Below, piece after piece: positions 24,463 through 37,310 of a stretch of 60,000 nucleotides of DNA. The stretch is from Tubulanus polymorphus. Taxonomy: Eukaryota > Nemertea > Palaeonemertea > Tubulaniformes > Tubulanidae. A model generated the notes under the pieces. That model was not told where the DNA came from. It worked only from the letters and a program-made list of their open reading frames with translations, and searched no databases. Both the position numbers and the translations under genes were made by a program. Positions within the stretch are counted from its first letter, which is position 1. Each line of letters starts with the position of its first letter. The DNA lies in assembly GCF_964204645.1 (NCBI RefSeq), contig NC_134032.1, positions 12,086,275-12,146,274 of the forward strand. The letters run 5' to 3'.

Positions 24463-27400
24463 AGCGCAAACTAGTTTGAATTGTCTTAATCGTTGATTTC
24501 TATTCGGTTCCGAATCGAGCTCATCCATGAGAAACTGGCGGTGAGAATGCAGAAATAGTCGAGTGTAGAAATAGTCCATAGAGACAGAACCTGTCATATC
24601 GAATCATCAGGCGAATAAATCTTAATACAAGTCACATCTCTCTGCACGTCAGACACGAGAACGCCTTTCCGCCTTCGGTTACGGAGGGAAAATATCTCAC
24701 TAACCACGAGTCGGTTTTCTCTCCCGCTCCGTAGCGTCGCCGGTTACACACTCGAAACGGACGAATGATTGCTTCAGTTTACTTTCAATTCTGAGCAATG
24801 ACCCCTAAGGATTGTTTTTCACATTGACTGTCGACTGTCAAATTCTATTGAAAAATTAAACCTGCAGGGTCGAATTCAATTGAAGAATTAAATCCGCAGG
24901 GTCGAAACGTCAAATATGCCCGCTCTTTGGACATCTTCCCTATGAACCTGATATTCTTCTCCTGAAAATCATCGATTCTGTAGAGTGGCCTTCTAGTGCA
25001 ATTCTTAATTTGCAGGGTAAAGGTTTTCCCACGTAGTTTTTTCTCTAATTGAATTAGTAGACGGTGATTACTTGACTATATTGAAACCAATATAACACCA
25101 CGGTCTCCTAAAGCTTACATTTTAGAGACAATAATGCAGGCACATTGCATATACATTCGTGTAATGTGTCCCGCGAGAAACTGGACCCAAACTTCCACGC
25201 GGGGAATTTGCACATGTTTTTTATAACACATCGAATATTCACCGTCAAATCACACAGATACCAGAAAAACCGGTCCGAAATCAATACCGGTTATTAATCT
25301 CAGGTAATAGGATGGCATAGTCGATAGTAATTTGAAACGAAATGGATTTCGTATCGGGGCGGTCGGAAATCGACCTCCAGTAAGCGCGACGGGCGCAGAC
25401 GAGATCCCCTCCTAACTCTCAACGGCGGCGCCAGCTCGAGTTGTAAAATTGGAATAATCTATAATTCAGAGGAGTTCCGTTTAGAAACGTCGAAATACAG
25501 TTCCATATCTGCTCGGATTTAGGATCGATTTACTCTTGAGTTAAATCCCGTCAGTTTTCAATATTGCTTTGACTTGACAGTCAAATCTTACCAACACTGC
25601 CCAGATGTCCCAAATTGGCCCAAATTCACGGGCGTGACTTAGACATAAGACCAGTCAAAGACCATCATGTTAGTTCTGCCGATTTAATGAGTTTTGAAAA
25701 GCAAAATGAATTCATTCATTCATTCAACAGCAGAACAATCGTATGATTGACTACCTCTTTTGGGCTTAAGTCACAATTTGTGTTACGCATATACACAACA
25801 AACTCTATAACTACTAGCAATGCATCAGTTTTAATGGTCTACCGCTTAGTTTGCTTCCTATACGTTCGAGACCCGGGTTCGATTCCCGGTGAGAGCGCGT
25901 TACTTTACTGTCACTTACTACTCTTAATGGAGAAAAAAAGAGAAAAATCGCCATCATAATTTCACTGAATTTGTTGAAGTCATCGATGTCACTATTGATG
26001 ATTGATGATAATTTTACTGAATTATTGAAGGTCGTCATCTGTAACTAACGATCATTTGACTGAATCGTTGAAGCCATCGGGAAGGACACAAGATTTTAAT
26101 CAGTAACTTATCAAAATATTTTCTCAATGCAGGTATAGGCGTTCGTGAAATGTTGACTAAACGCCTAAGGCTCAATTCACCCAAAAGCCGGTCTTTGAAG
26201 AAAGATATTTACAAAATTCATGACAAGCTTCGTCCTTTCTAAATCACGACACAAGCTTTCATAATTCTATTTCTAATAAGTCATATTTTGTCCGAGACCG
26301 AATTTAAGCAGATTAAAAAGGCGACTGAACTCAATGCTGTGTGACTCGATGGTGACCCGGAGAATCCTGTTAATAACGGTCGATTTATTTTGAAATAAGT
26401 CAATTAGCGACATCAAAGTGGTTGTTCGTATAGTAAGGAATTATCAAAATACGTCAAAACCGCTAGTGCAGAATTTGTCGAATAGGTTTTCGAATAGTGT
26501 TTACGAAAAATAGATTACCCGACATTATTTTCCAGGAATTGATGCCCGCTTTTTAGACATCTTCCCTATGAAGCCGCTATTCGATCTACCCTGAAAAGTA
26601 GATCTTTGGAAGAAAAGTTCAAGTATCCGAATAACCATAGAAGCGTTAACACTAAAAACCTCATTTCCTAATGAGTAAAGACAGTTTGTTAACACGAAAG
26701 TTATCGGGACCCCTCATCAGGTGCGATACAAGTGAATCAAATGATTGAACTACAGGTTTATACACAACTCCCCTGAAAATTCTCGATTCGGTTGGGTGAA
26801 GATCTTCCCCTGAAAACCCCATCCTTACTTCCCAAAAAACTTCCTCGCGTGTCCTTTCAAATGATTATGGAATTCTCTAATAATTTCCATTTTGGGAAAA
26901 AACGCTAAATTTTACATTTTGGAAAACGTAAAAGTTGAGACCATATTAAAACAACACTTGCATTCTCGACCACGATGGCGAAAACGTAAAATCTCGTAAC
27001 GATGAAATTTACTAATTTTCGGTTTTTAACTAGAAAAAACAATTTCAAGGAATGAAATTCCATTGAGTTTTTGGCTTCGGATTGTGGGACCTATACATTC
27101 AACTCTTCGACGTTCGCCACGCATTTAACCTAGTCAACTATAGACAACCTGCATTCGCTCTTAATGAAAAAGAAATTCGACCGAATTAAAAAAAAAGCGC
27201 AATAGGATTCGGCGACAATTAAAGCCGAATCTCTGGCATGCAAATATTTAATGAACACACGTCTGAACAGACTGATAGAATCCTTGACATCGATACCTCG
27301 ATGTTTTAAATCCAGGCGCCATTCGTCGATTAGGAGAAACAAGTCGGTTCAAATACGACGGCGTCTATTGCATTTAAATTACGGGTTGATTAAGATAAGG

Positions 27401-28024
27401 ATTTTAGCAATAGGATTAAAACAAACTCGTTGTTGGAAAAGGAGTTTTTTTCACCAGCACATAACGTATTCACGTATCAAATGAATACTTTTAATTATTC
27501 TGTTTCATTCTTTGTTCAGTTTTGAGTCCTTAGGCGTATACTTTTAACTGAAACTTCCCGGCGATGTTATTGTGAGAAAATGATTCAAAGATGTCAAGTT
27601 ACCATCTGAATTTTTCTTAAATGCTATTCATTTTTCAATGATCTCAACATTGCTGCATTTTTTTGTGAATTAAAATTTAGTTTTACAGAACCCAGTTGCC
27701 ACAGTGGCGACACGAAAAAGGTATTAGGCCTACTTCGGTTATAGATCCAAGGCTCCATTAGACTGGGCTTCAATCTGACTGATACCTAGATCCGACTGTA
27801 TTAACTTAAACCTGAGTTAAACTCATCAACTGGCTGACAGTACCAAAAAAAACTTACGGATTTAAGTCAATATTGGACCTGGATCCACAATTCTCGCGGT
27901 TCGACTAAAACGTTACAGTTTAAAAAAGCACCCGAATCAGTCGCTTGCCAGTTCCAGGCTGGTTGGAGGATGGGTCGAATGAAGCGGGACCGAAATTCCC
28001 AATTACGAACTTCGATCAGAATAT
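24463..28024. other. No gene identified
   Basis: AT-rich. Contains a two-copy 33-bp repeat near 24840-24905 (gaattcaattgaagaattaa) and a dispersed phrase, gacatcttccctatgaa, at about 24928 and 26557. A tRNA-like fragment is listed separately. Confidence 0.5.
25828..25900 (+). repeat. tRNA-like fragment
   Basis: tggtctaccgcttag (A-box-like) and acccgggttcgattcccggt (a full T-arm with perfect B box) lie at about tRNA spacing. The acceptor stem does not close, so a tRNA pseudogene or SINE head is more likely than a working tRNA. Confidence 0.45.
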
Positions 28025-28145
28025 AAAATTCTGTAAATTCGATCGCCGATCACACAACTATATCTGTACTTCGATTTCCGATTTCAAACACTCTGTTTCG
28101 CTCCCGGCAGGTGTGGTGGGTTTGTAAGGGACACCAAATCAAAAC
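28025..28145. repeat. Dispersed repeat R, second copy
   Basis: Blocks cgatcacacaactatatctg, tacttcgatttccgatttca, tttcgctcccggcaggtgtg, gtgggtttgtaagggacacc and aaatcaaaac match 14370-14500. Confidence 0.75.
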
Positions 28146-28174
28146 TAAAAATCTCCCAACCAGAAAAATAACAA

Positions 28175-28308
28175 CAGGGCCCAGTTTCACGAAAATGTTT
28201 AAGCCTAAAACGGTTAAGTTTGAATTGTTGTCCTCATTGAAAACATGAAGTATCCAATAGCAATTACACCCAAAAATTTGAGTTAACTGTTATGTGAAAC
28301 TGGGCACA
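28175..28308. mobile_element. MITE-like element with GGCCCAGTTTCAC ends (family M2)
   Basis: Left end ggcccagtttcac, right end gtgaaactgggcac, forming inverted repeats of about 12 bp around a 134-bp element. The interior ggttaagtttgaattgttgt and gtatccaatagcaattacac recurs at 1893-1985 without the same intact ends. Confidence 0.75.
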
Positions 28309-29084
28309 GGGTCAATCCCTATTTGAGGATTTAAAAAAAACGTTGGAAATGAACTAATCTCAATTCAAGGGAGTCAATCTTAACCGACATCTGTGTAACT
28401 TGGTAATATACTGGTCAATTAAACCTACCCCAAAATATCATTAACGCTTCAACAAGGAAACAAGAAGTTGATACGGAATGAAAAAAAACAATAGAAAACC
28501 CTATAACGTGCATCTGGAGAAGTATTCGAAATTCGGTAGAATATAGATTTTTTCCTGAGAGTACATATGCCTAATGCCTTGTACATACGCATATTTGATA
28601 CTTGGTTCAATAATTGACAACGTTTTATTCATAATACGTGTATACAAATAAACCTCTTCATATCGCGTTCATTAGTTACATTTTCATAGCTTAGTTTCTA
28701 TACTACTAAGGCGCTACTGCTGTGAGAGTGGCGGCATAATATGTCGTACAGAGAACTCGATCTATAACTTGAGAATACTTGAGCTGCGGCCGAGGACTCG
28801 TTTAATTAAAGTTCGAGCCGGGAGTGTCGTATATCACGAGTTTCATGTAGCCGCGGTATTTATGAGATTGCGAAGTTTTCCGATCGAAATAGCGGCGTAG
28901 ATAATACGGAACTATAGGTTTGGGCCCGGTTTTATAGGCTGGTATCAACCAGGGGGCGACCTCAATTCATTGTCAATTGAGTTAGCCCCTGGGTTAAAGA
29001 TACTACCATTCTGTAAGACCAGAAACTGGTTTATAACTGGACTAAGGTCTAAAAGGTAATGATTCTCAGAACATCTTCGAACTC

Positions 29085-29175
29085 AGATTTTTTTCGATTT
29101 CAATATCAAACCCCTGTTTCGATCCAGGTGTGGTGGGTTTGTAAGTGACACCAAATCAAGACTATTCAGGCGAAA
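29085..29175. repeat. Dispersed repeat R, third copy
   Basis: tttcgatttcaatatcaaac ccctgtttcgatccaggtgt ggtgggtttgtaagtgacac caaatcaag. The right part is best preserved. Confidence 0.7.
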
Positions 29176-31854
29176 TCGACCAATCAAATAGATAACGGGG
29201 ACGATCCCCATCTTAATATTTAAAAAAAATGTTTCTCAGAAAATAAATGATTTTTTCCAAAGCCTACTGGCGTCTCTTCTTATCATAACCAGAATTAACA
29301 GAAAGAAATGTTCTTATGCGACTTGTTCTCGCAAGTCCCAGGAAAAAATGCAGCGCATTCTTTCCGCCGCTCTATCGTCAAATTCTTGTGTACAGAACAG
29401 GGCCCACGGGCTGCCTGATGTCCTACATGCCCGACTGGTTCGCACCAGAACACTCGAAAAACCGATTTAGCAAATCTACTAAACAACGCGCTGAGTGGGC
29501 TGTGGAAGGATTACGGCTCGCGTCGAGCATACAGTCAGCGAGTTAAAATCATAATCTAAACCTAGGGTCCCACGACGACAATTTGTGCCAATTATGAAAA
29601 AAACAGTTTTATCAAACAATATATTTTTACTGGCGAATTTATTTGTACATAAATCTTGATCAGAATTACTCATCCGTATCATACTGAATCGGACAATTAT
29701 TTTCTTGCGTGACCAAAAACGTCTGTTTTTGTCCATCTTGGAAGCTTGGCCCAAAGAGCCTTAGTACTCAAAAGTAGGTAAGGTAATGATTAAACCTATG
29801 AGTGTACTATTCGGGAATATAACAAATGAGGAAGGTAAGTGGGCAAATTTCATCGGTGAATTTTGCCAAAAATTGCCTAATCGATTTGCAAGAATCAAAC
29901 AAGCGAGTGATATTTACATCGGTGCAGTTTAAAGCGGCGATTGTCAAATTCACCAAGTGCTTCGCCTCCACCGAATAAATTCGGCGAAAAAAATACAAAT
30001 CAGAAATCAGTCTTTGCGTACCGAATTCGCCTAGATATTAGTCTATCGAATTCAATCACAGGCGAAATCATATACGGCGAACGATTCTCGTCAGTGTATC
30101 CTAATGAAATAAACTGGAACTCGTTTTTCAAAACTGGGCCCTGTTCGAGATCTTTATCAAACAATTCCGCATTTTATTGTTGGCAACACTGGTTACCAAG
30201 AGAATTAGTAGACTATTTCGTCGCCCGCTGGTTGACGATATATTGTTTATTAATGGTGCGGTGGTTATTTAGTGTCTCTCGGATTAAAAGTGTCAGTGAC
30301 GGCTAACGCAAGTCAAACACCATTAGGAATTTTATCTTTTTCTGGTCTGCTCTACACGCTTCTAATGAAGTTCAAGGTCGTGGAGTGAAACGACCAACCA
30401 CCGATGAAACACTTCCGGTTTTCATTTGTTTTCATCTCTCAGAAAATGTTTTTTTTCTACTGGAAGCGGTGCAGAGAAATTCTCAGAAGATTGATTACAA
30501 TGAAGACTTTATTTTCAACAGTTTCAATGGATGAGCCATTTCAAGTGGATTTATGAGAAAATAAACGAAAATCGAAATGAAAATGGTAGCCTAGTGTGGT
30601 CGGAAAAACGAAAGTACCCCTCAGCCATCATCGAATATGTCCGGCAACATTCATGTACTGTATAAGCTTCTCCGGGCCTTTGGAAAAGATGGCTGCCTCC
30701 ATAGATACCACAAGACGTCATATATACGTCATCAAATAGACGTAGTGATGTCGGCCCTTTCAGAAGATGCTTGCCTTCATAAATCCCCGAGACATCTAAT
30801 ATATGCCATCGTAATATAGATGCGACGGCGTTTCATGCGCTCCAGATAATGTCTGCCTCCATAAATCTCCTTATGACATCATCGAATACCAAATTATCGA
30901 TAACAAGTGATTTTGTTTGAAAACAAAAGCCACGTTGATTCAGTGGGCGAGTGATGTCATAGGGTGGTAGTATGGTGGTAGCCAGCTTTTCTAACAAGGG
31001 CGTATTTTGCGACAGACCGCGGTAACAATGTCATACTCACTCACCATGGTGACACGCGCAAAACCCGTCCAATTATCAGATCGATGTCGTTTGTTTTCTG
31101 GGAGATGATCGTGATGACACCGTAACCCGTCCAATTAGCGTAACCCGTCACTTACATTTTCGTTAACGATGTCAATTTTGCGCGGACGACTCGGCGACTT
31201 ACCGCAATCCTATGCTTCTCGCTACCACACAATACGGCGAACCTACTGTTCAAATCCATTCAACCTGATTTAATCAATCGACCGTTAGTTTGAAATTTTA
31301 AACGTAACCGTCGTCATCACGCGCGTCTAAAAATAGAACGACTTTCCACGAATTCAATCAGTTTTTAGAGGAATCAGTCTCATCTCTTAACGGATACAGA
31401 TTAATCAAGGGTGAAGCGGATCGGAATAATCTTGGCGGAAGTGAATTATTTGTTGGCCTACGCACGAGTTGTACGATAAGGAAGACTTTCGAAAATTACG
31501 AGATTTTTTAAGTCTTTACTTCTAAAGCGCGACCAATTAAGGCAGTTATCTCTCCCACGCGTTGCGATTTCAACCCGCTGATAAGTTGAATGTTTGCTGG
31601 TCACGCAACTATCAATATTAAATACATATACGCGCGTGACAGGTCTCGATTAATTAGCCGACGACAGTCTGTTGTGTATTGGCCTTTCTATAACTTCCCT
31701 CGTGGAAGCCAGTGACTGAGAGTGATTATGTCAGACAAATTTAATCAACTTCGATATAAAAGCGTGGTTACCTAATAAATTGGTATTACGTCGTCAATGA
31801 TCGTTTGTCTTATTGTATCCGAGGTTCCCGGTAATGTTACTTAGACAGCCCAGC
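29176..31854. other. No gene identified; degenerate repeat at 30640-30890
   Basis: Around 30650-30880 a unit of about 85-90 bp recurs three times (aagatggctgcctccataga, agatgcttgccttcataaat, aatgtctgcctccataaatc). The 121-codon frame at 29941-30306 has no support. Confidence 0.5.
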
Positions 31855-32235
31855 GATTCTACCTGGGACAGGTGAGGATCCACCAGGTGTGCTAGTGTGT
31901 TGTAGGATATCAACTACTGTGAAAGTAGTGGATTCCACTTGTGGCAAGTGAGGATCCACCAGGTGCACTTGTGTCCAGAAGGTTATCAACTATTGTGGCA
32001 ATAGAGGGTTCCACATGTGGCAAGTGAGGCGTGGTAATGTGCAGTAGGACATCAACGACAGATAGTAGAGGATTACACTAAAGGCAAGTGAGGATCCGCC
32101 AGGGGCGCTAGTGTGTCGTAGGAAATCGACTGAGCGCAATAGAGGATTCCATTGGTGGCAAGCGGGAACCAAACGTTGCGCTATTAGACAGTAGAACATA
32201 AACTATTGCGGATATAGCGGATTCCATTAGGCTAG
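31855..32235. repeat. Family A array, about five units
   Basis: The longest one-direction array of the family: repeated gtggcaagtgaggatccacc, aggtgcgctagtgtg, aggacatcaactactgtg and agaggattccacttgtggca with increasing divergence toward the right end. No gene is seen on either strand; the open frames on the minus strand (31990-32386) are repeat sequence. Confidence 0.88.
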
Positions 32236-33346
32236 GTAATTTAATGATAGGTGGATATATGGGGACTGACATCTTTTGTATCACTTTACATATTGTCAAA
32301 TACAAATACATGCATGTATACAATGCATTTAGCAGGTAATCTCTCAAGGTAGTGATGATACCGTATAAAACAAGGTTTCTACACAATTAACCATGTAACT
32401 CACAATGGAAACGATTAACCTTCATTTAATTCGTTTTTACGACTGCGCGTATGAATATTTCATGAATTCCACAACAACAACCACGGTAGGTGGATATAAA
32501 AACGGATATACCCTCCCCTCCGAATCTAACGAGATTTAGCGTTCAATTACTCGTCGAACGCTACAGCGGTGCATCCCCGGTAGATCAGTCCGATATCTCC
32601 TGGTATACTCATCCTCGCTTGCCCGACTGCAGTTAGCATTTGAATGTTGGCTAAGGGGGCAGAGGAACCCTGAAGAGGGCACACAACTAAAGTGAAACAC
32701 CGATATGATTCTTCGTATGGGCGTTACACTAGGCAAAAACTCTGGCCTATGATAAAATGCTTGACAGTTCCAAGTGAAAAGTTATACATAGTTTTTACAT
32801 TTAAATGTCATACATTTGATATAACAATATTTGCAAAAAGGGCACTTTTCCAAAATTTCTGCACAAAGTACCTACAGAGTTCCTACAAACCGAAACCACT
32901 TCCAATGATATTTACTAAGTCTAAAGTCTGATAGAAATTCGCAACTTGTTTTCATATCTTAACCTATACTTAGCATAACACTCAGGGCCTTATTAGCAGG
33001 TTTAAAGTTTCCTTTTCCCTCTCAACCCACTTAGCACTTTTCCGGGCCTCATTAGCAGTTCAAGGTTCCTAATTCCTACTTATGGGAGAAGACAGGTTAG
33101 AGAAGAACAACAAGAACCTCTACCACCCACCATCAATATTAGAACGTCATCCACGTCGCCTCATAAGTAATTCTAAAAACCCCGTTTAATGCATGTTATT
33201 TTCAGAATGCCTATAAAATCTGCTCGCAAGTCGTGATTTCGAAGATATCGAATCGCTTCGAACCCTATGAACCCTGAATTCACGTTTGAAATGTTTACTT
33301 GAAATCAAAACCATCAGGAATTAAAGATAGCCACGTCAAAATCTCG

Positions 33347-33482
33347 ATGAATATCTTCAAAATCGTCTGCGTTTACGACCTTTTTCTCGTCTGCCCCGCT
33401 GTTAAAAGTGATCGATGGTTTCGTCGGAAACTCGACAGAGACAGTTCAGATGATGCTGTAACTATCACGGAAACGGAGAACG
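33347..33482 (+). CDS. Candidate first exon of a secreted or membrane protein
   Basis: ATG at 33347, 45 codons to AACG|gtaaat, phase 1. Residues 1-20 (MNIFKIVCVYDLFLVCPAVK) have a short hydrophobic core like a signal peptide, then a charged stretch (SDRWFRRKLDRDSSDDAVTI). No following exon identified; sequence after it is a purine-rich tract. No family recognised. Confidence 0.22.
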
Positions 33483-33689
33483 GTAAATTCGTCAACTGTC
33501 ATCTTTAAATCATCCACCATTTTATACGACTGTCGGCGAAACGCGCCCAGACGTGCTCGCGAATTAATTTGGCTCGTGAAAATGACATGAATTGTGACGA
33601 AAAAAATAGATGTTACGATTGATGAATGCGGCATCGTAAAAACGGCGAAGAGTGTGATGCATCATATCACCAGAGAACTAGAAACGACG

Positions 33690-34050
33690 AAAATATGGAG
33701 AGGGACTGTTGGAAAGAATAAGATTGCGATAGGAAAAATAGAAGGATGGGTGGGGAGATCGGGGTGTGAAACAGAGGTAAAAGATGGTCGGGCGAAGGTG
33801 AAAGGAGACAAAATTTATGAGAGTGAAGAGGGAGAGAGATTAATATGTTAGGGAGGGGAAGAGAGGTAAAGGGCACAGGGGATATCGCAGGAATGGAGAA
33901 AAGAGAAGAGTGAACTAAGAGGGTATAAACTAAACGAGAAAGATGAGAAAGGAAGAGAGTTGAAGCGGAGAGAGAGAGACGATATAAGAGAAGAGTCAGA
34001 GCGTAAGAGAGAGATAGAAAGAGTGGCGAGAGTGAGAAGAGAGAAGAGAT
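33690..34050. repeat. Purine-rich low-complexity tract
   Basis: About 360 bp of mainly G and A on the plus strand (gagagggactgttggaaaga, agagagagagacgatataag, gagcgtaagagagagataga). Open frames on both strands over it are compositional. Confidence 0.85.
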
Positions 34051-34529
34051 GGTGGTTTGTGTAATGTTTACTGAGGCAGAATATTCTGATTTCTGTGAAG
34101 ACGCCGAAAAGAAAATCCTCATCTGTTTGTTTATTACGGAAAGTCGTCCGCCGGCAAATCTCGTTCTAATTTCGTATTCATCGTTTTTGTGAAAGGCAGA
34201 CGGGGGAACCAGCTGATCCATATCGTAATCTCAGTCTGTCAAATTTCCATCGAAGGCGACTCGCTCTCAGCGGGCACATGTCAAACAGTCATTACTAATT
34301 CATTTATATGGCCGTGAACCGGGTAGAAGACACTAATTCGAGGTTTCATCCCTGAACGGAAATCAGGAATGGTTTATTTCAATGTCAACTAGTATTCTAG
34401 CGCGGTGGCGGTTGTCTGTCTACAGCTGTAAGAAACGGTGATAGGCGTGCCCCAAACCATTCATTGATGTTGACTCTCTGCCGGCATTCGAATGTCAGCT
34501 TTTTCAGTGAAATTGATCTGGAGTCAAGT

Positions 34530-34875
34530 TAAACGCACCCGACACATTACTGTATAATTGGGTCTAGAGTCAAATCTGTGTCCAGTTACTGTTTCCAGAG
34601 TCAAATCGTACCCACACATAACTGAGGAGCTGAGTCTAGAATCAAATCAACCCACAAAACTGCGGAACTGAATTCAGAGTCAAATCAATGAATAAACCCA
34701 CACAACTGTGGAACTGGATTCAGAGTCAAAATACACACACAACTGTGGAACTGGGTGCAAAGTCAAATAAAACCCACACAACCTTGGAACTGGATCCAAA
34801 GTCAAATAGAAGCCACACAACCGTGGAACTGGATCCAGAGTCAAATTAAACCCACACAACACTGTGGAACTGAAA
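34530..34875. repeat. Family D 40-bp array, about nine units
   Basis: Repeats of cccacacaactgtggaactg + gatccagagtcaaat(ta)aa. CCACAcaacTGTGG within each unit can form a 5-bp hairpin. The minus-strand open frame over it (34680-34862) is repeat sequence. Confidence 0.92.
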
Positions 34876-34914
34876 TCGCTTCGATATTATGAGATCTATA
34901 CAAATCTTACTTAC

Positions 34915-35163
34915 GCGCAATGCAACTTGGGAAGCGATCCGGGAATACCTAAACTTCCTGCGGCCCAGTGAGCGGTTCCGGTAAGAAAGCTGCGGCCCAG
35001 TGAGTGGTTCCGGTAAGAAAGCTGCGGCCCAGTGAGTGGTTCCGGTAAGAAAGCCTCTCTCTGCCAACCTCTCTCTTCTCTCCGTCGCTAAAATTGTTCG
35101 TATTTTCGTAACGAGTTCGTTTAACGTCGCCAACGACCGACGAGCCTCGTTCTCATTATTCAT
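34915..35163 (-). CDS. Candidate first coding exon interrupted by a 32-bp repeat
   Basis: ATG at 35163, 83 codons, ends CGC|gtaagtaag, a strong donor, phase 0. The first 36 residues (MNNENEARRSLATLNELVTK then IRTILATERRERLAER) look like a real amphipathic helix. The next 30 residues translate the 32-bp repeat in three frames, which is unlike a conserved protein. Either only the first part is coding, or the repeat expanded inside an exon without breaking the frame. No family recognised. Confidence 0.3.
34952..35055. repeat. 32-bp repeat, three copies
   Basis: Three near-identical units gcggcccagtgagtggttcc + ggtaagaaagct. Each carries a splice-donor-like CCG|gtaagaaag on the plus strand. The array lies inside the low-confidence exon candidate 34915-35163 (-), where it would be read in three different frames. 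Confidence 0.9.
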
Positions 35164-35189
35164 CGTCTGCTGATGATGTATAGTCACAT

Positions 35190-37059
35190 TTTGTCGGTTG
35201 TTTTAAAGGTCAGCGGAAACGCTTCACGTCATCGCCCCAGGGCCCCTGATTTTAAGAAACAAATTAAGATTACGCTGTTATGACGAATATTCTAATTTCC
35301 CTCAAATGATTTCAACCATTAGAATTAATTCCTCAAAAGCTTTGCCTTGATCGGAGCACAATTTTACAAAGCAATTTTGTTGTAATTAGATTTAAAAAAC
35401 TAAATGCATTACCAGTGCTGGGTGGCAAGCGAGTTCGAGTCTTGCTGGCTGCTTAGGCCAACATTATGCGGGCAAGATTTCAATAGGCTTCCTTAATCTA
35501 ACCGGTCTCCCCAGGCCCAGTTTTAGATGTTCGCCATTTTTGGACAAAACGAAGCTGTGGGCGGGCCCGAATTACAAATCGACTTAAAGTTTTATCAATT
35601 ATAGTAGCCTAATAATACACCGATGAACGGGCCTCTGGACTTTTCCTTTTTGTGAAAACAACTGTGAAAGTATCGCCGATTGTTCAAGGCACAACTATGA
35701 GAACATTAGACCACGAAAACCGTTCAAAATGACAGATGTTGCAAACATTGTCTACACCCGCTCGTAACGGTCGTAATCTACGCGAAGAAAAATAGTGCAA
35801 ATTTGTCACACAGCGCTTACTTTCAATTTACAAGCGGATAGATTTATTACCCGTCAATGAAATGTGTCTGTTGAGAGTCTGAGCTGAACGAACGTTTTCG
35901 TTGAGCAGTTAAAAGGCAGTTTTTGTGTCTGGTTCTCGGCAGTGTTTGGCAGCAGGCGACGCGTCGTCGCCGAGAGTTTTAGTTTGTTTAACGATCGTGG
36001 ATGTGCATCATTATCTCAGTATCGTCTGTCAACACTGTCCTATAACAACGACGACATCTACAATCATTCGGCTAATGTCGACTATAAACAGCTTCCATTA
36101 ATTCATCCAATGACATCATTACCTAATCCTCTGTGTAGCATTAAAGAAAGGAATTTTGTTTCTATATTAATCTGTTTTAAGGAATCGTTTCATTTATTCC
36201 TTCATTTCCCATGATATCACGTCCAGATATTCGTCACCTATCCCATTAATAGGACTATGGCAACGTTTATGGAGGACCTCTAGGTACTATTTTAGGATCC
36301 TCCGCCTTACGCATCTTGAAGCCATCAAACTTACGTATGCCTTCATAGAAGGCGGCCATCTTTGTTGTCAAAAGTTTTTTTTAGAAACGGTCTCCTAAGC
36401 TACCTAGTAACTTAATAGCCATAATATAACCACGATGGTCGCTAGGTTAACCGACGATCTGTCAACTAAGCATCTAATATTTGTGTGAACAGCGCAAAGC
36501 CTCGACACGAAACAGACAAGATCAGACAGAGTGGATGTGATTTATGATCCTCGAAATCTCGACTTGAGATTTTCCAATCACTCGAAAATCTCATTTGTAA
36601 ATCTCAAATCACCTCGTTTACATTTTCGAGGCAGAGCAGATGAGAATTGAATGAGACAGCGCAGACGTCGCGGAACAAAGTGCAAGTGCTGAGAGTTCGT
36701 TTTGTTGAAGTGAAGTGTCAAACGCGGGTTCTTCACTTGACGCACTATCGCGTTGGAATATTTTTGAATATTCCATTCACCGCGCCAGAACGTGAACACG
36801 CCAGAAATCTCAGCCGTTTCGGATTTGTTTTTGAATGAGCACAGCGTGTAAACATACGACTAGAACGGAGCCTCGGGCTCTGACGAGGGAAAACGGAAGG
36901 ATACGTTCCAGAGACAAGCATTTTTAAAAATGTTGACATTAGCCGAAAGGAATATTTAGTCTTGTCTTTTGTTAGTCGGTTATTTAGCCGTTTGGCAACC
37001 TTTGCTAATTCGGTGTAGCTGCAAGAAGTACAGTGTTAAAATTGATAATAACTGAGAAC
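35190..37059. other. No gene identified
   Basis: Unique sequence, with a CpG-richer part at 36600-36920. Small frames on both strands lack support. Confidence 0.5.
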
Positions 37060-37235
37060 TAGTGGATCTGCACTTGCCATAATTGGAATCAGCTATTGCA
37101 ACAGTAGTAACCTACTGCACACTAATGCCACCTGGTGGATCCTCACTTGCCATCGATTGGAATCATCTATTGCAACAGTAATATCCTACTGCACACTAAA
37201 TGACAGTTGGTGGATCCTCACTTGCCACAGATGAA
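37060..37235. repeat. Family A array, opposite orientation
   Basis: About 2.3 units in reverse orientation: ctggtggatcctcacttgcc, attggaatcatctattgcaa, cagtaatatcctactgcaca. It is followed within 15 bp by a perfect 30-bp palindrome. Confidence 0.85.
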
Positions 37236-37245
37236 CTCATCTATT

Positions 37246-37310
37246 CATATGGTAGATAATACGTGAAGTCTATTACAATGTAATAGACTTCACGTATTAT
37301 CTACCATATG
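37246..37310. repeat. Perfect 30-bp inverted repeat, 5-nt loop
   Basis: Left arm 37246-37275 (starts catatggtagataatacgtg) and right arm 37281-37310 (ends cgtattatctaccatatg) are exact reverse complements around caatg. Directly abuts a family A array, so it may mark a rearrangement junction or element end. Confidence 0.95.

Noticed and set aside
33667-34221. 184-codon minus-strand frame starting MDQLVPPSAFHKNDEYEIRT
   Set aside because: The first 50 residues look protein-like and may be an exon with a donor near 34070, but the rest is low-complexity tract and nothing else supports it.
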